17,058 bases of DNA, from assembly GCA_015484985.1 (NCBI GenBank), contig WFUL01000190.1:1-17058 (forward strand), in the 5' to 3' direction. The position numbers and the translations under genes are program-made. The stretch is from Anaerolineales bacterium. Lineage in GTDB: Bacteria; Chloroflexota; Anaerolineae; Anaerolineales; DRMV01. How positions within the stretch are numbered: position 1 is the first letter of the stretch; every line of letters begins with the position of its first letter. Under the pieces are notes generated by a model. The model ran no database searches. It worked only from the letters and a program-made list of their open reading frames with translations, and was not told the origin of the DNA. This document shows positions 1-6,538 of the stretch, piece by piece.

Positions 1-24
1 CAGTCCACAGGAGGAGTCGTCATC

Positions 25-1020
25 ATGCCGGTTCGGGAACCTACACGTGACCGACTGCCCCAACCCACGGTCCGTCCCCAGCGCCGTCCTCCCTGGCTTC
101 GGGTGCGCGCGCCTTCGGGGGAAACCGTGGCCTGGTTGCGGGGCCTGATGCGTAGCAAAACCCTGCACACCATTTGCGAAGAGGCCCATTGCCCCAATAT
201 CGGAGAATGTTGGGGGCACGGAACGGCCACCTTCCTGCTTCTGGGCGATGTCTGTACCCGCACGTGCGGTTTCTGTGACGTCAAGCACGGCCGTCCCGGA
301 CCGGTGGATTGGGACGAGCCCGAACGGGTGGCACAGGCCGTCAAAGCCATGGGCCTGCGCCACGCGGTCATCACCAGCGTGAACCGGGACGAACGGGGAG
401 ACGGCGGCGCGCCCATCTTCGCCATGGTCATTCGCAGGATTCGGGAACTGGTGCCCGATTGCTCCGTAGAAGTCCTCATCCCCGACTTCAAAGGCCGCAT
501 TGAAGCCCTGCGCATCGTGATGGAGGCCCGACCGGAAATCCTCAACCATAACGTGGAAACGGTACCCCGTTTGTTCAAAACGGTGCAACCTCAGGACAAC
601 TACGCCTGGGCCCGCACCATCCTCACCACGGCCAAGAAACTGGACCCCGAGGTGTTGACCAAGTCGGGCATCATGGTGGGGCTGGGCGAGACCATGGATG
701 AAGTCAAAGCCGTGTTGCGAGACCTGCGGGACTGGGGCGTGGACATCGTGACCATTGGTCAGTATCTGCAGCCCAGTCGCCGGCATCTGCCCGTGGCCCG
801 CTTCTACCATCCGGAGGAATTCGAGGAATTACGCGCGTACGCGCTGGAGTTGGGCTTCAAATGGGTGGAAAGCGCGCCCCTGGTGCGCTCTTCTTACCGG
901 GCGGAACAGCAGGTGCGGGCATTGAGCGCAGTATATCGCCAGCGCATGAACGGCCGGAATGGAGAACGAGTCTCCACCCCTCAAGGAAAAGCGACCGTTT
1001 CCCCTGATGGACATCCATAA
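25..1020 (+). CDS. lipA: Lipoyl synthase (radical SAM)
   Basis: LipA inserts two sulfur atoms at C6 and C8 of the octanoyl group on lipoyl domains of 2-oxoacid dehydrogenases and the glycine cleavage H protein. Both iron-sulfur cluster motifs are visible: the auxiliary-cluster cysteines C51, C56 and C62, and the radical-SAM CxxxCxxC at C77, C81 and C84. The LipA-specific RSSYRAEQ near the C-terminus supplies the serine ligand of the auxiliary cluster. The ATG at 25 follows a strong AGGAGG at 10-15. At 331 residues it is slightly longer than many LipA proteins, with a basic N-terminal extension and a tail of about 30 residues after the core. The gene ends 22 nt before thiI, so the two are probably cotranscribed. 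A lipoyl transferase gene could lie just upstream, outside the window. Confidence 0.97.
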   Translation: MPVREPTRDRLPQPTVRPQRRPPWLRVRAPSGETVAWLRGLMRSKTLHTICEEAHCPNIGECWGHGTATFLLLGDVCTRTCGFCDVKHGRPGPVDWDEPERVAQAVKAMGLRHAVITSVNRDERGDGGAPIFAMVIRRIRELVPDCSVEVLIPDFKGRIEALRIVMEARPEILNHNVETVPRLFKTVQPQDNYAWARTILTTAKKLDPEVLTKSGIMVGLGETMDEVKAVLRDLRDWGVDIVTIGQYLQPSRRHLPVARFYHPEEFEELRAYALELGFKWVESAPLVRSSYRAEQQVRALSAVYRQRMNGRNGERVSTPQGKATVSPDGHP

Positions 1021-1042
1021 ACAAACGCAGGAGAGCCCTTCC

Positions 1043-2242
1043 ATGCCCCTTTACCTGGTCCACTACGGCAGCGAAATCGGTCTGAAAGGCAAGAACCGGG
1101 TGGATTTCATCCGCCAGTTGCGACGCAACATCCAGGCGCAACTTCCTGTGGAAAAGGTGAGCCTCCTCCATGGGCGTCTGCTGGTGGAGAGCCCTCACGA
1201 GGATTTGGATTTCTCCCGAGTCTTCGGAGTCGCCTGGTGGACCAAGCCTCTGGTGGTGGAGAAACCCACCCCTGCATCCCTACACGAGGCCATCCTGACC
1301 CTGGCCCAACGCGCCCGGGAACGCTTCCAGGAGAAGCCCACCTTCGCCGTCCGGGCCCGCCGGGTGGACAAGGGCTTCCCGCTGGGTACCCTAGCCCTGG
1401 AACGGGAACTGGGGGCCGTGGTGGTGGAGGCCCTGGGATGGAAGGTGGACCTCTCTCATCCCCAGGTCACCCTGCATGTAGACATCGTGCCCGGCCGGGC
1501 CCTTCTGTACGACGAGAAGCATCCCGGACACCACGGACTTCCGGTCGGGAGTACGGGGAAGGCGGTGGGATTGTTCTCGGGAGGCATCGATTCCGTCATG
1601 GCTGCCTGGTACATGGCCCGCCGAGGGGTCACGGTGGAGTTGGTGCACTTCCACGCGTTCACCGAGGCTCGATACGCCCACGAGGGACGGGCCGGGAAAT
1701 TGGCCCGGCATCTGGCCCGATACCTTCCTCAATTGCGGGTCCACTACTTCCCTTACCATTACTTCCAGGCCGCAACCTTGGATCTACCACCCCGACAACA
1801 GCGATACGAACTGGTGGTCTTTCGCCGCTTCATGGCCCGTATTGCGGAACAGATGGCACGGGAACAGGGAGGCCAGGCCATCTTCACAGGGGACAGCCTG
1901 GGCCAGGTGGCTTCGCAGACCATGGAGAACCTAGCCGCGGTAGATGCCGCGGTGCACATCCCCTTCTTCCGTCCTTTGCTAGCCTTCAACAAACAGGAAA
2001 TCATTGATTTGGGCGAATCTCTGGGATTTTATGCCCTGGTGCTGGAACCTTACAAGGATTGCTGTTCCATCATCAGCCGCAATCCGGCGACCCGGGCCCG
2101 TATGGACGTGGTGGAAGCCATGGAAGCCCGCATCAACATCGAGAGGCTTGTGGAAGTCACCCTGGCGGCTCGGGAGACCTTTTGCTATCTTCCTCAAGGG
2201 GAAGCCCTTAAGGAAGAGACTTCCCCCTCGGTTTCAACGTGA
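1043..2242 (+). CDS. thiI: tRNA 4-thiouridine synthase ThiI, no rhodanese domain
   Basis: ThiI adenylates U8 of tRNA and transfers sulfur to make 4-thiouridine; in many bacteria it also serves thiazole synthesis. The N-terminal ferredoxin-like plus THUMP region covers about residues 1-165. The PP-loop ATP-binding motif SGGIDS is at 179-184, and the ThiI-typical TGDSLGQVASQT is at about 282-293. A CC pair at 340-341 (motif KDCCSI) carries the conserved catalytic-domain cysteine. The 399-residue length fits ThiI lacking the C-terminal rhodanese domain, as in Bacillus, so a cysteine desulfurase would donate sulfur more directly. An in-frame start at 959 would overlap lipA by 62 nt. I prefer the ATG at 1043 because GGAGAG lies just upstream at 1030-1035 and the conserved MPLYLVHYGSEIGLKGKNR begins there. 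It is probably cotranscribed with lipA. Confidence 0.95.
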   Translation: MPLYLVHYGSEIGLKGKNRVDFIRQLRRNIQAQLPVEKVSLLHGRLLVESPHEDLDFSRVFGVAWWTKPLVVEKPTPASLHEAILTLAQRARERFQEKPTFAVRARRVDKGFPLGTLALERELGAVVVEALGWKVDLSHPQVTLHVDIVPGRALLYDEKHPGHHGLPVGSTGKAVGLFSGGIDSVMAAWYMARRGVTVELVHFHAFTEARYAHEGRAGKLARHLARYLPQLRVHYFPYHYFQAATLDLPPRQQRYELVVFRRFMARIAEQMAREQGGQAIFTGDSLGQVASQTMENLAAVDAAVHIPFFRPLLAFNKQEIIDLGESLGFYALVLEPYKDCCSIISRNPATRARMDVVEAMEARINIERLVEVTLAARETFCYLPQGEALKEETSPSVST

Positions 2243-2265
2243 GGCCTGCATGGAGGCAGGAGGAA

Positions 2266-2312
2266 AGAAATCGTGGTGTGGGGCGGCGCAGCCGCCCCAC
2301 ACCACGATTTCT
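2266..2312. repeat. Perfect 22-bp inverted repeat, 3-nt loop
   Basis: The arm at 2266-2287 (AGAAATCGTGG...GGGGCGGC) is exactly reverse-complementary to 2291-2312, leaving a GCA loop. Pairing stops at both outer ends. No T-tract follows on either strand (the plus strand continues CGAGTTGTCCCC), so this is not a textbook intrinsic terminator. It could be a REP/BIME-like palindrome, a small non-autonomous element, or a transcript 3'-end stabiliser for thiI. The structure is read directly from the sequence; its role is unknown. Confidence 0.9.
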
Positions 2313-2414
2313 CGAGTTGTCCCCAGGTCCTGAGCCTGATGAGGCCTACGCGCCACCAGGAGGGGGAATGCTCCTTGCCCCATTTTTGTTTTCCTCTCAG
2401 GAGAGAATCGGTAG

Positions 2415-2420
2415 TATACT
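2415..2420 (+). promoter_or_regulatory. Possible -10 element for the rpiA operon
   Basis: TATACT at 2415-2420 is a good sigma-70 -10 match, 38 nt before the rpiA ATG. The -35 region is poor (TTCCTC near 2391, 18-nt spacer). It is the best candidate for driving the rpiA run after the palindrome. Confidence 0.35.
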
Positions 2421-2457
2421 CGTGCACACCTTAGCCTTCTCGGGAGGACGACCCGTC

Positions 2458-3171
2458 ATGGAGACGCTCACGCCTGCCCAAATCGAAGGATTGAAGCAAC
2501 AGGCGGCGTACTACGCGGTGGAACACTTCGTGAAGAGCGGCATGGTGGTGGGCCTGGGCACAGGCTCTACCGCGGAATACGCGGTGCGGGAAATCGCCCG
2601 TCGCCTGCAGGCCCGGGAATTGCGCCATGTGGTGGGCATTCCCACTTCCCGCCGCACCGCCCAACTGGCCCTGGACCTGGGCATTCCCTTGGGAGACCTC
2701 AACTCCCATCCCCAGGTGGATGTGGTTCTGGACGGCGCGGACGAAGTGGACCCCCAGGGTAACCTGATTAAAGGCATGGGAGGCGCTTTGCTCTGGGAGA
2801 AAATCGTGGCCACCGCGGCCCAACAGGTCGTCATCCTGGTGGACATGCGCAAGCGGGTGGAACGCCTGGGCACGCGAACCCCGCTTCCGGTAGAAGTCGA
2901 ACCCTTTGGTTGGCGCATCCATGTCCCCTTCCTGGAAGAACGGGGAGGCCAGGTCCGCATCCGAGCCACGGAAGATGGTGAACCCTTTGTCACCGATGGC
3001 GGCCATTACATCTTAGACGTGACCTTCCCCAACGGCATCGAGGACCCCTGGCGCCTGGCCCAGATGCTCCAAAGCCGCGCGGGTATCGTGGAGCACGGCC
3101 TGTTTCTGGGAATGGCCGACGTCATCGTCGTGGGCACCCTGGAAGGTGTGGAGGTGCACCGTGGAAGTTAA
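2458..3171 (+). CDS. rpiA: Ribose-5-phosphate isomerase A
   Basis: RpiA interconverts ribose 5-phosphate and ribulose 5-phosphate in the non-oxidative pentose phosphate pathway. Family motifs are intact: phosphate-binding GLGTGST at 32-38, DGADEVD at 92-98 with the catalytic-region acid, and KGMGGALLWEKIV at about 105-117 with the active-site lysine. Near the C-terminus is a typical FPNGIEDP. The 237-residue length is normal. The ATG at 2458 is preceded by GGGAGG at 2442-2447 and matches the usual family start. An in-frame ATG at 2368 with AGGAGG in front would add 30 residues unlike any RpiA N-terminus I know. The last 11 nt overlap rpe, which suggests translational coupling and fits both enzymes acting on ribulose 5-phosphate. 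Confidence 0.96.
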   Translation: METLTPAQIEGLKQQAAYYAVEHFVKSGMVVGLGTGSTAEYAVREIARRLQARELRHVVGIPTSRRTAQLALDLGIPLGDLNSHPQVDVVLDGADEVDPQGNLIKGMGGALLWEKIVATAAQQVVILVDMRKRVERLGTRTPLPVEVEPFGWRIHVPFLEERGGQVRIRATEDGEPFVTDGGHYILDVTFPNGIEDPWRLAQMLQSRAGIVEHGLFLGMADVIVVGTLEGVEVHRGS

Positions 3172-3847
3172 ACTCTCGGCCTCGATTTTGGCCGCGGATT
3201 TCGCCCGCCTGGGGGAACAGACCCAGGAAGCCCTCACCGCGGGCGCGCACTGGATTCACGTGGACGTCATGGACGGCCACTTCGTACCCAACATCACCAT
3301 GGGGCCTGTGGTCGTCCAGGCCTTGCGTCCCCTGGCCGACGCCTACGGGGCCCTGCTGGACGTCCATCTCATGATTGAGGAGCCGGAGCGTTACCTGGAC
3401 GCCTTTGCGCGCGCGGGAGCGGACATCCTTACCGTCCACGTCGAGGCCACACCCCATCTCCACCGCACCGTGCACCGCATCAAGGAACTGGGGAAAAAAG
3501 CCGGCGTAGCCCTAAATCCCGGGACGCCGCTAACATGGGTGGAGGAAATCCTTCCCGATGTAGACCTGCTCCTCATCATGACCGTGAACCCGGGGTTCAG
3601 CGGGCAGAAGTTCATCCCCAGCATGATGCCCAAAGTCGTACGGGCCCGGGACCGCTTGCAGGCCCTGGGCCGAAACATCTGGTTGGAAGTGGACGGGGGC
3701 ATCCATCCCCACACCGTTGGCGATTGCGTCCGGGCCGGGGCCAACGTGGTCGTCGCGGCTTCGGCTCTGTTCAACGCACAGGCCTCTATCACCGAAAACG
3801 TACGACGGTTGCGAGCCGCCATTGAAAAAGCCCTCACCCCCGCTTAG
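3161..3847 (+). CDS. rpe: Ribulose-phosphate 3-epimerase
   Basis: Rpe interconverts ribulose 5-phosphate and xylulose 5-phosphate. It is a TIM-barrel metalloenzyme. Visible features are SASIL at the first strand, HVDVMDGHFVPN with the metal/catalytic residues H33, D35 and D38, DVHLM with H69, the mobile-loop signature VNPGFSGQKF at about 142-151, and EVDGGI with the second catalytic acid D178. The 228-residue length is normal. The start is the GTG at 3161, inside the 3' end of rpiA, with GGAGGT at 3150-3155 five nt upstream. The overlap makes coupled translation with rpiA likely. The next gene starts 11 nt after the stop. Confidence 0.96.
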   Translation: MEVKLSASILAADFARLGEQTQEALTAGAHWIHVDVMDGHFVPNITMGPVVVQALRPLADAYGALLDVHLMIEEPERYLDAFARAGADILTVHVEATPHLHRTVHRIKELGKKAGVALNPGTPLTWVEEILPDVDLLLIMTVNPGFSGQKFIPSMMPKVVRARDRLQALGRNIWLEVDGGIHPHTVGDCVRAGANVVVAASALFNAQASITENVRRLRAAIEKALTPA

Positions 3848-3858
3848 AAGGAGGCACG

Positions 3859-4605
3859 GTGACCCCTGGACCGGTTATCGGCATTACCACCAGTCGATAC
3901 ACCCGAGAGGCCAAACCCCCTGTCGTGGGTGCGCCTGAGAGTTACCTTCGCGCCGTGGAAGCAGCGGGAGGCATTCCCCTGCTCCTCCCTTTCTCCGTCC
4001 AGAAAGCCACCTGGCGCCAGTTCCTGCCTCTGATCCATGGTCTGGTCTTCACCGGTGGGGGCGACATCGCGCCCAATTTCACCGGCAACGGACGGGGCCC
4101 CCTGCGAGGCGTCCTACCCCAACGGGATGCCATGGAGCTGGACCTGATTCGCCTGGCGGTGGACCGGCGCCTTCCCTTCCTGGCCATCTGCCGGGGGATT
4201 CAGGTCCTCAACGTGGCCATGGGCGGCACCCTCTACACCCACCTGCCGGAAGAGTACCCTGGCCTCGACCACGACCGACCTGATGAAGACCGGGAACGGG
4301 TCGTCCACCGGGTGGACCTGGACCCGGAAAGCCGCCTGGCCCGTTGGCTGGGCGCCACCCGGTTAGGGGTGAACTCCATTCATCATCAGGGCCTCCGCAC
4401 GCTGGGCCGCAGGCTGCGGGTCGTCGGAAGGGCCGAGGACGGCTTGGTAGAAGCGGTGGAAGTGGAAGACCATCCCTTCGGCATCGGCGTGCAATGGCAT
4501 CCTGAACTCCTGGCCCCCCACGATGACACCATGGCCCGGCTGTTCCGCCTGCTGGTGGACGCCGCGCGACAGTACCGTCAAGCGTCCCTGCCGGAACGTG
4601 GGTGA
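3859..4605 (+). CDS. Class I glutamine amidotransferase, PuuD-like (peptidase C26)
   Basis: This resembles gamma-glutamyl-gamma-aminobutyrate hydrolase (PuuD) and related C26 hydrolases, which cleave gamma-glutamyl amides of small amines. Features in order: GITTSR at the start, FTGGGDIAPNF at about 64-74 (oxyanion region), nucleophile elbow AICRGIQVLNVAMGG with C111, VNSIHHQG at 171-178, and the catalytic pair in QWHPE (H214, E216). All three triad residues are present, so it should be active. The GTG start at 3859 follows GAAGGAGG at 3847-3854. It sits between pentose phosphate genes and tlyA, with no polyamine genes alongside, so the true substrate cannot be inferred from context. A role in gamma-glutamyl amide salvage is a family-based guess. 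Confidence 0.88.
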   Translation: MTPGPVIGITTSRYTREAKPPVVGAPESYLRAVEAAGGIPLLLPFSVQKATWRQFLPLIHGLVFTGGGDIAPNFTGNGRGPLRGVLPQRDAMELDLIRLAVDRRLPFLAICRGIQVLNVAMGGTLYTHLPEEYPGLDHDRPDEDRERVVHRVDLDPESRLARWLGATRLGVNSIHHQGLRTLGRRLRVVGRAEDGLVEAVEVEDHPFGIGVQWHPELLAPHDDTMARLFRLLVDAARQYRQASLPERG

Positions 4606-4606
4606 C

Positions 4607-5416
4607 GTGACGCGCAAGGTTCGTGCCGACCAACTCCTGGTGGAACGGGGTCTGGCCGAGAGCCGCACCCAGGCGCAACGGCTCATCCTGGCCGGCCAGG
4701 TGTGGGCCGACGGTCAGCCAGTACCCAAGCCTTCCACCCGCCTTCCCGAAAGCGCCCAACTGGAGGTGCGGCAACGTCCCCAATACGTCTCCCGGGGCGG
4801 GGAAAAACTGGAGGCCGCGCTCCAGCGGTTCCATGTCCCTGTCCAGGATCGGGTGTGCGCGGATGTGGGCGCGTCCACCGGGGGGTTCACCGATTGCCTG
4901 CTCCAACACGGCGCGCGACGGGTGTACGCCATTGACGTGGGTCATGGCCAGCTTCACTGGAAATTGCGCCAGGACCCCCGGGTGGTCGTTATGGAGGGTG
5001 TGAACGCCCGCTACCTGGAATCTCTGCCCGAACCGGTGGACCTGGTCACCATGGACGTGTCCTTCATCTCCGTGCGCAAAATCCTGCCCACGGTGCGCGG
5101 CTGGCTGCGTCCGGAGGGCCGGGTGCTGGTGCTCATCAAACCCCAGTTCGAAGCCGGGAAGCGGGAGGCCGCTCGCGGGAAGGGGGTCATACGCAAGCCG
5201 CAAGTCCACCGGAAGGTGCTGGAAGAGGTGCTGACGGACCTCATGGCCCTGGGGTACCGGGTTTTAGGCGTGATGCCCTCGCCCATCCGAGGCGCGAAGA
5301 AGGGCAACATCGAATTCTGGGCCCACTTGAAGTACGCGCCAGATGACCCTTTCCCTTCTCAAGCGTCCTGGGTATCCTGGGTGGAAGATGCCGTGCGCGA
5401 AGCCCATGCCTCTTGA
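4607..5416 (+). CDS. tlyA: TlyA family rRNA 2'-O-methyltransferase
   Basis: TlyA proteins 2'-O-methylate cytidines in 16S and/or 23S rRNA (C1409 and C1920 in mycobacteria) and affect capreomycin sensitivity; some homologues are annotated as hemolysins. An S4 RNA-binding domain covers about residues 4-60, followed by YVSRGGEKLEAAL, where K68 is a likely catalytic-tetrad residue. The FtsJ-like methyltransferase domain has the SAM motif DVGASTGGFTDCLL at 86-99, then DVSFIS and LIKPQFEAG with K178 and E182. The 269-residue length matches the family. I chose the GTG at 4607, one nt after the previous stop codon, because residues upstream of it do not resemble TlyA. The ribosome binding site is weak, so translation probably depends on coupling to the preceding gene. 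Confidence 0.93.
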   Translation: MTRKVRADQLLVERGLAESRTQAQRLILAGQVWADGQPVPKPSTRLPESAQLEVRQRPQYVSRGGEKLEAALQRFHVPVQDRVCADVGASTGGFTDCLLQHGARRVYAIDVGHGQLHWKLRQDPRVVVMEGVNARYLESLPEPVDLVTMDVSFISVRKILPTVRGWLRPEGRVLVLIKPQFEAGKREAARGKGVIRKPQVHRKVLEEVLTDLMALGYRVLGVMPSPIRGAKKGNIEFWAHLKYAPDDPFPSQASWVSWVEDAVREAHAS

Positions 5417-5432
5417 ACACCGAGGTGGACCG

Positions 5433-6527
5433 ATGACCCTTCCGTCCCCTGTTTCCGGTTCCTGGCGCGCCCTTTTCCGCGTTTTGGGGAGCCTGGTCCT
5501 GTTGCTGGTCACGTTGTGGGGATGCCGCCCCGCGCCTTCCCCCGCGACCTCCTCTCCGGGGGCTCCGCCCTCCCAGGCAAAGCCCACCTCCGCGGCCACC
5601 GCCACCCTGGCTCCCACGGCCACCCCCTCGCCGCCTCCAGCCGTGGTGTTCCTGTGGACAACCCCGGAGACCGGGGAAGACCGGGTGACCGCGGTCCGGG
5701 AGTGGTGGGCGCAACAGGCCCCCGACCCCTCCTGGGTCCTGGAAATCGGCTCCGATGTGGACGCAGCCTTCCAGGCTGCGCGCGTGCAGGCGGTCCTGGC
5801 GGCCCCGGAGGTTCCCCCCGGTCTGGCGGCGGAAAAGGCCCGGATGTATCCCCAGGTTCCCTTCCTCGCCATGGGCGCGTGGAAGGGGCAAGGCCCTCCT
5901 CCGGAGAACCTCATCCTGCTGGACCCAACGGGGACTGAGTCGGTCTACCGGGCCTTCCTTGCCGGTTATCTCAGCACCCTGCTCAGCCCCAACTGGCGTG
6001 GGGTCATGGTGGCCCCGGCGCCCCTCATGGATACCTTGCGGGCCAAGGCGTTCGTGGCCGGGGGACGCTACTACTGTGGCCTGTGTCGTCCTCCCAAACC
6101 CCCTGTCCTGGCCTACCCTCGACTGCAACCCGTGCTGGGTGGTGAAGGCGCCACTCCCTGGCGACAAGCCTGCGAGAAGGCGGTGCTGGAAGACAGGGTC
6201 GAGACCGTCTATCTGGTGGACGCGCCCGACCCCTCCGTGGTGTCCTGCTTCCGCCAATGGTCGGTGGCGGTCCTGTGGGACGGCCCGGCGCCCCAGGACG
6301 CCGACGTATCCATGGCTCTCCGGGCCCCGACCTGGCCGGAAATCCTGGAGACCTATGGGGCTTCCTTGTGGACGGGCACGGGAGGACAGGTCATACCCCT
6401 TCCTCTGGTCTTCGACGTGCGCGACGCGGATTTCCAGGCCGAACACCAGGGTAAGCTGGCCGAAGCCCGGGAAGTATGGGAGATGCTGATCCGGGGATGG
6501 ATTGCGCTGCCGGAAGACGAAGGATGA
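5433..6527 (+). CDS. Lipoprotein, diverged BMP-like substrate-binding protein
   Basis: The protein begins with a basic stretch, a hydrophobic segment (about residues 17-29) and a lipobox TLWG-C31, so it is probably exported and lipid-anchored. Residues about 32-70 are a low-complexity Pro/Ala/Thr/Ser linker. The rest resembles a periplasmic-binding fold. The segment YRAFLAGYLSTLLSP recalls the FLAGYLAA region of BMP-family binding proteins for nucleosides or purines, and a BMP-type ABC ATPase gene ends 12 nt away on the opposite strand. The match is weak and the protein lacks the usual strong BMP N-terminal motifs, so the substrate is unknown. The ATG at 5433 follows GAGGTGG at 5422-5428; an in-frame ATG at 5406 overlapping tlyA is possible. 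It lies 16 nt after tlyA and is probably the last gene of the run. Confidence 0.7.
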   Translation: MTLPSPVSGSWRALFRVLGSLVLLLVTLWGCRPAPSPATSSPGAPPSQAKPTSAATATLAPTATPSPPPAVVFLWTTPETGEDRVTAVREWWAQQAPDPSWVLEIGSDVDAAFQAARVQAVLAAPEVPPGLAAEKARMYPQVPFLAMGAWKGQGPPPENLILLDPTGTESVYRAFLAGYLSTLLSPNWRGVMVAPAPLMDTLRAKAFVAGGRYYCGLCRPPKPPVLAYPRLQPVLGGEGATPWRQACEKAVLEDRVETVYLVDAPDPSVVSCFRQWSVAVLWDGPAPQDADVSMALRAPTWPEILETYGASLWTGTGGQVIPLPLVFDVRDADFQAEHQGKLAEAREVWEMLIRGWIALPEDEG

Positions 6528-6538
6528 CGCGAGGGGCC

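Larger units (their letters stand above)
2244..2457. other. thiI-rpiA intergenic region
   Basis: This gap of about 215 nt holds a small hairpin just after the thiI stop (CCTGC/GCAGG around 2245-2260), the perfect 22-bp inverted repeat at 2266-2312, and a possible promoter near 2415. An AGGAGG-ATG at 2358-2370 opens in frame with rpiA. No separate gene is supported. Confidence 0.6.

Noticed and set aside
959..1042. Upstream in-frame start for thiI
   Set aside because: It would overlap lipA by 62 nt with residues unlike ThiI; the ATG at 1043 has a ribosome site and begins at the conserved N-terminus.
4208..5209. 333-codon open frame on the minus strand opposite the PuuD-like and tlyA genes
   Set aside because: It lies opposite two well-supported genes, has low-complexity His/Gly/Pro/Arg composition and no recognisable motif; long antisense frames are expected in GC-rich DNA.
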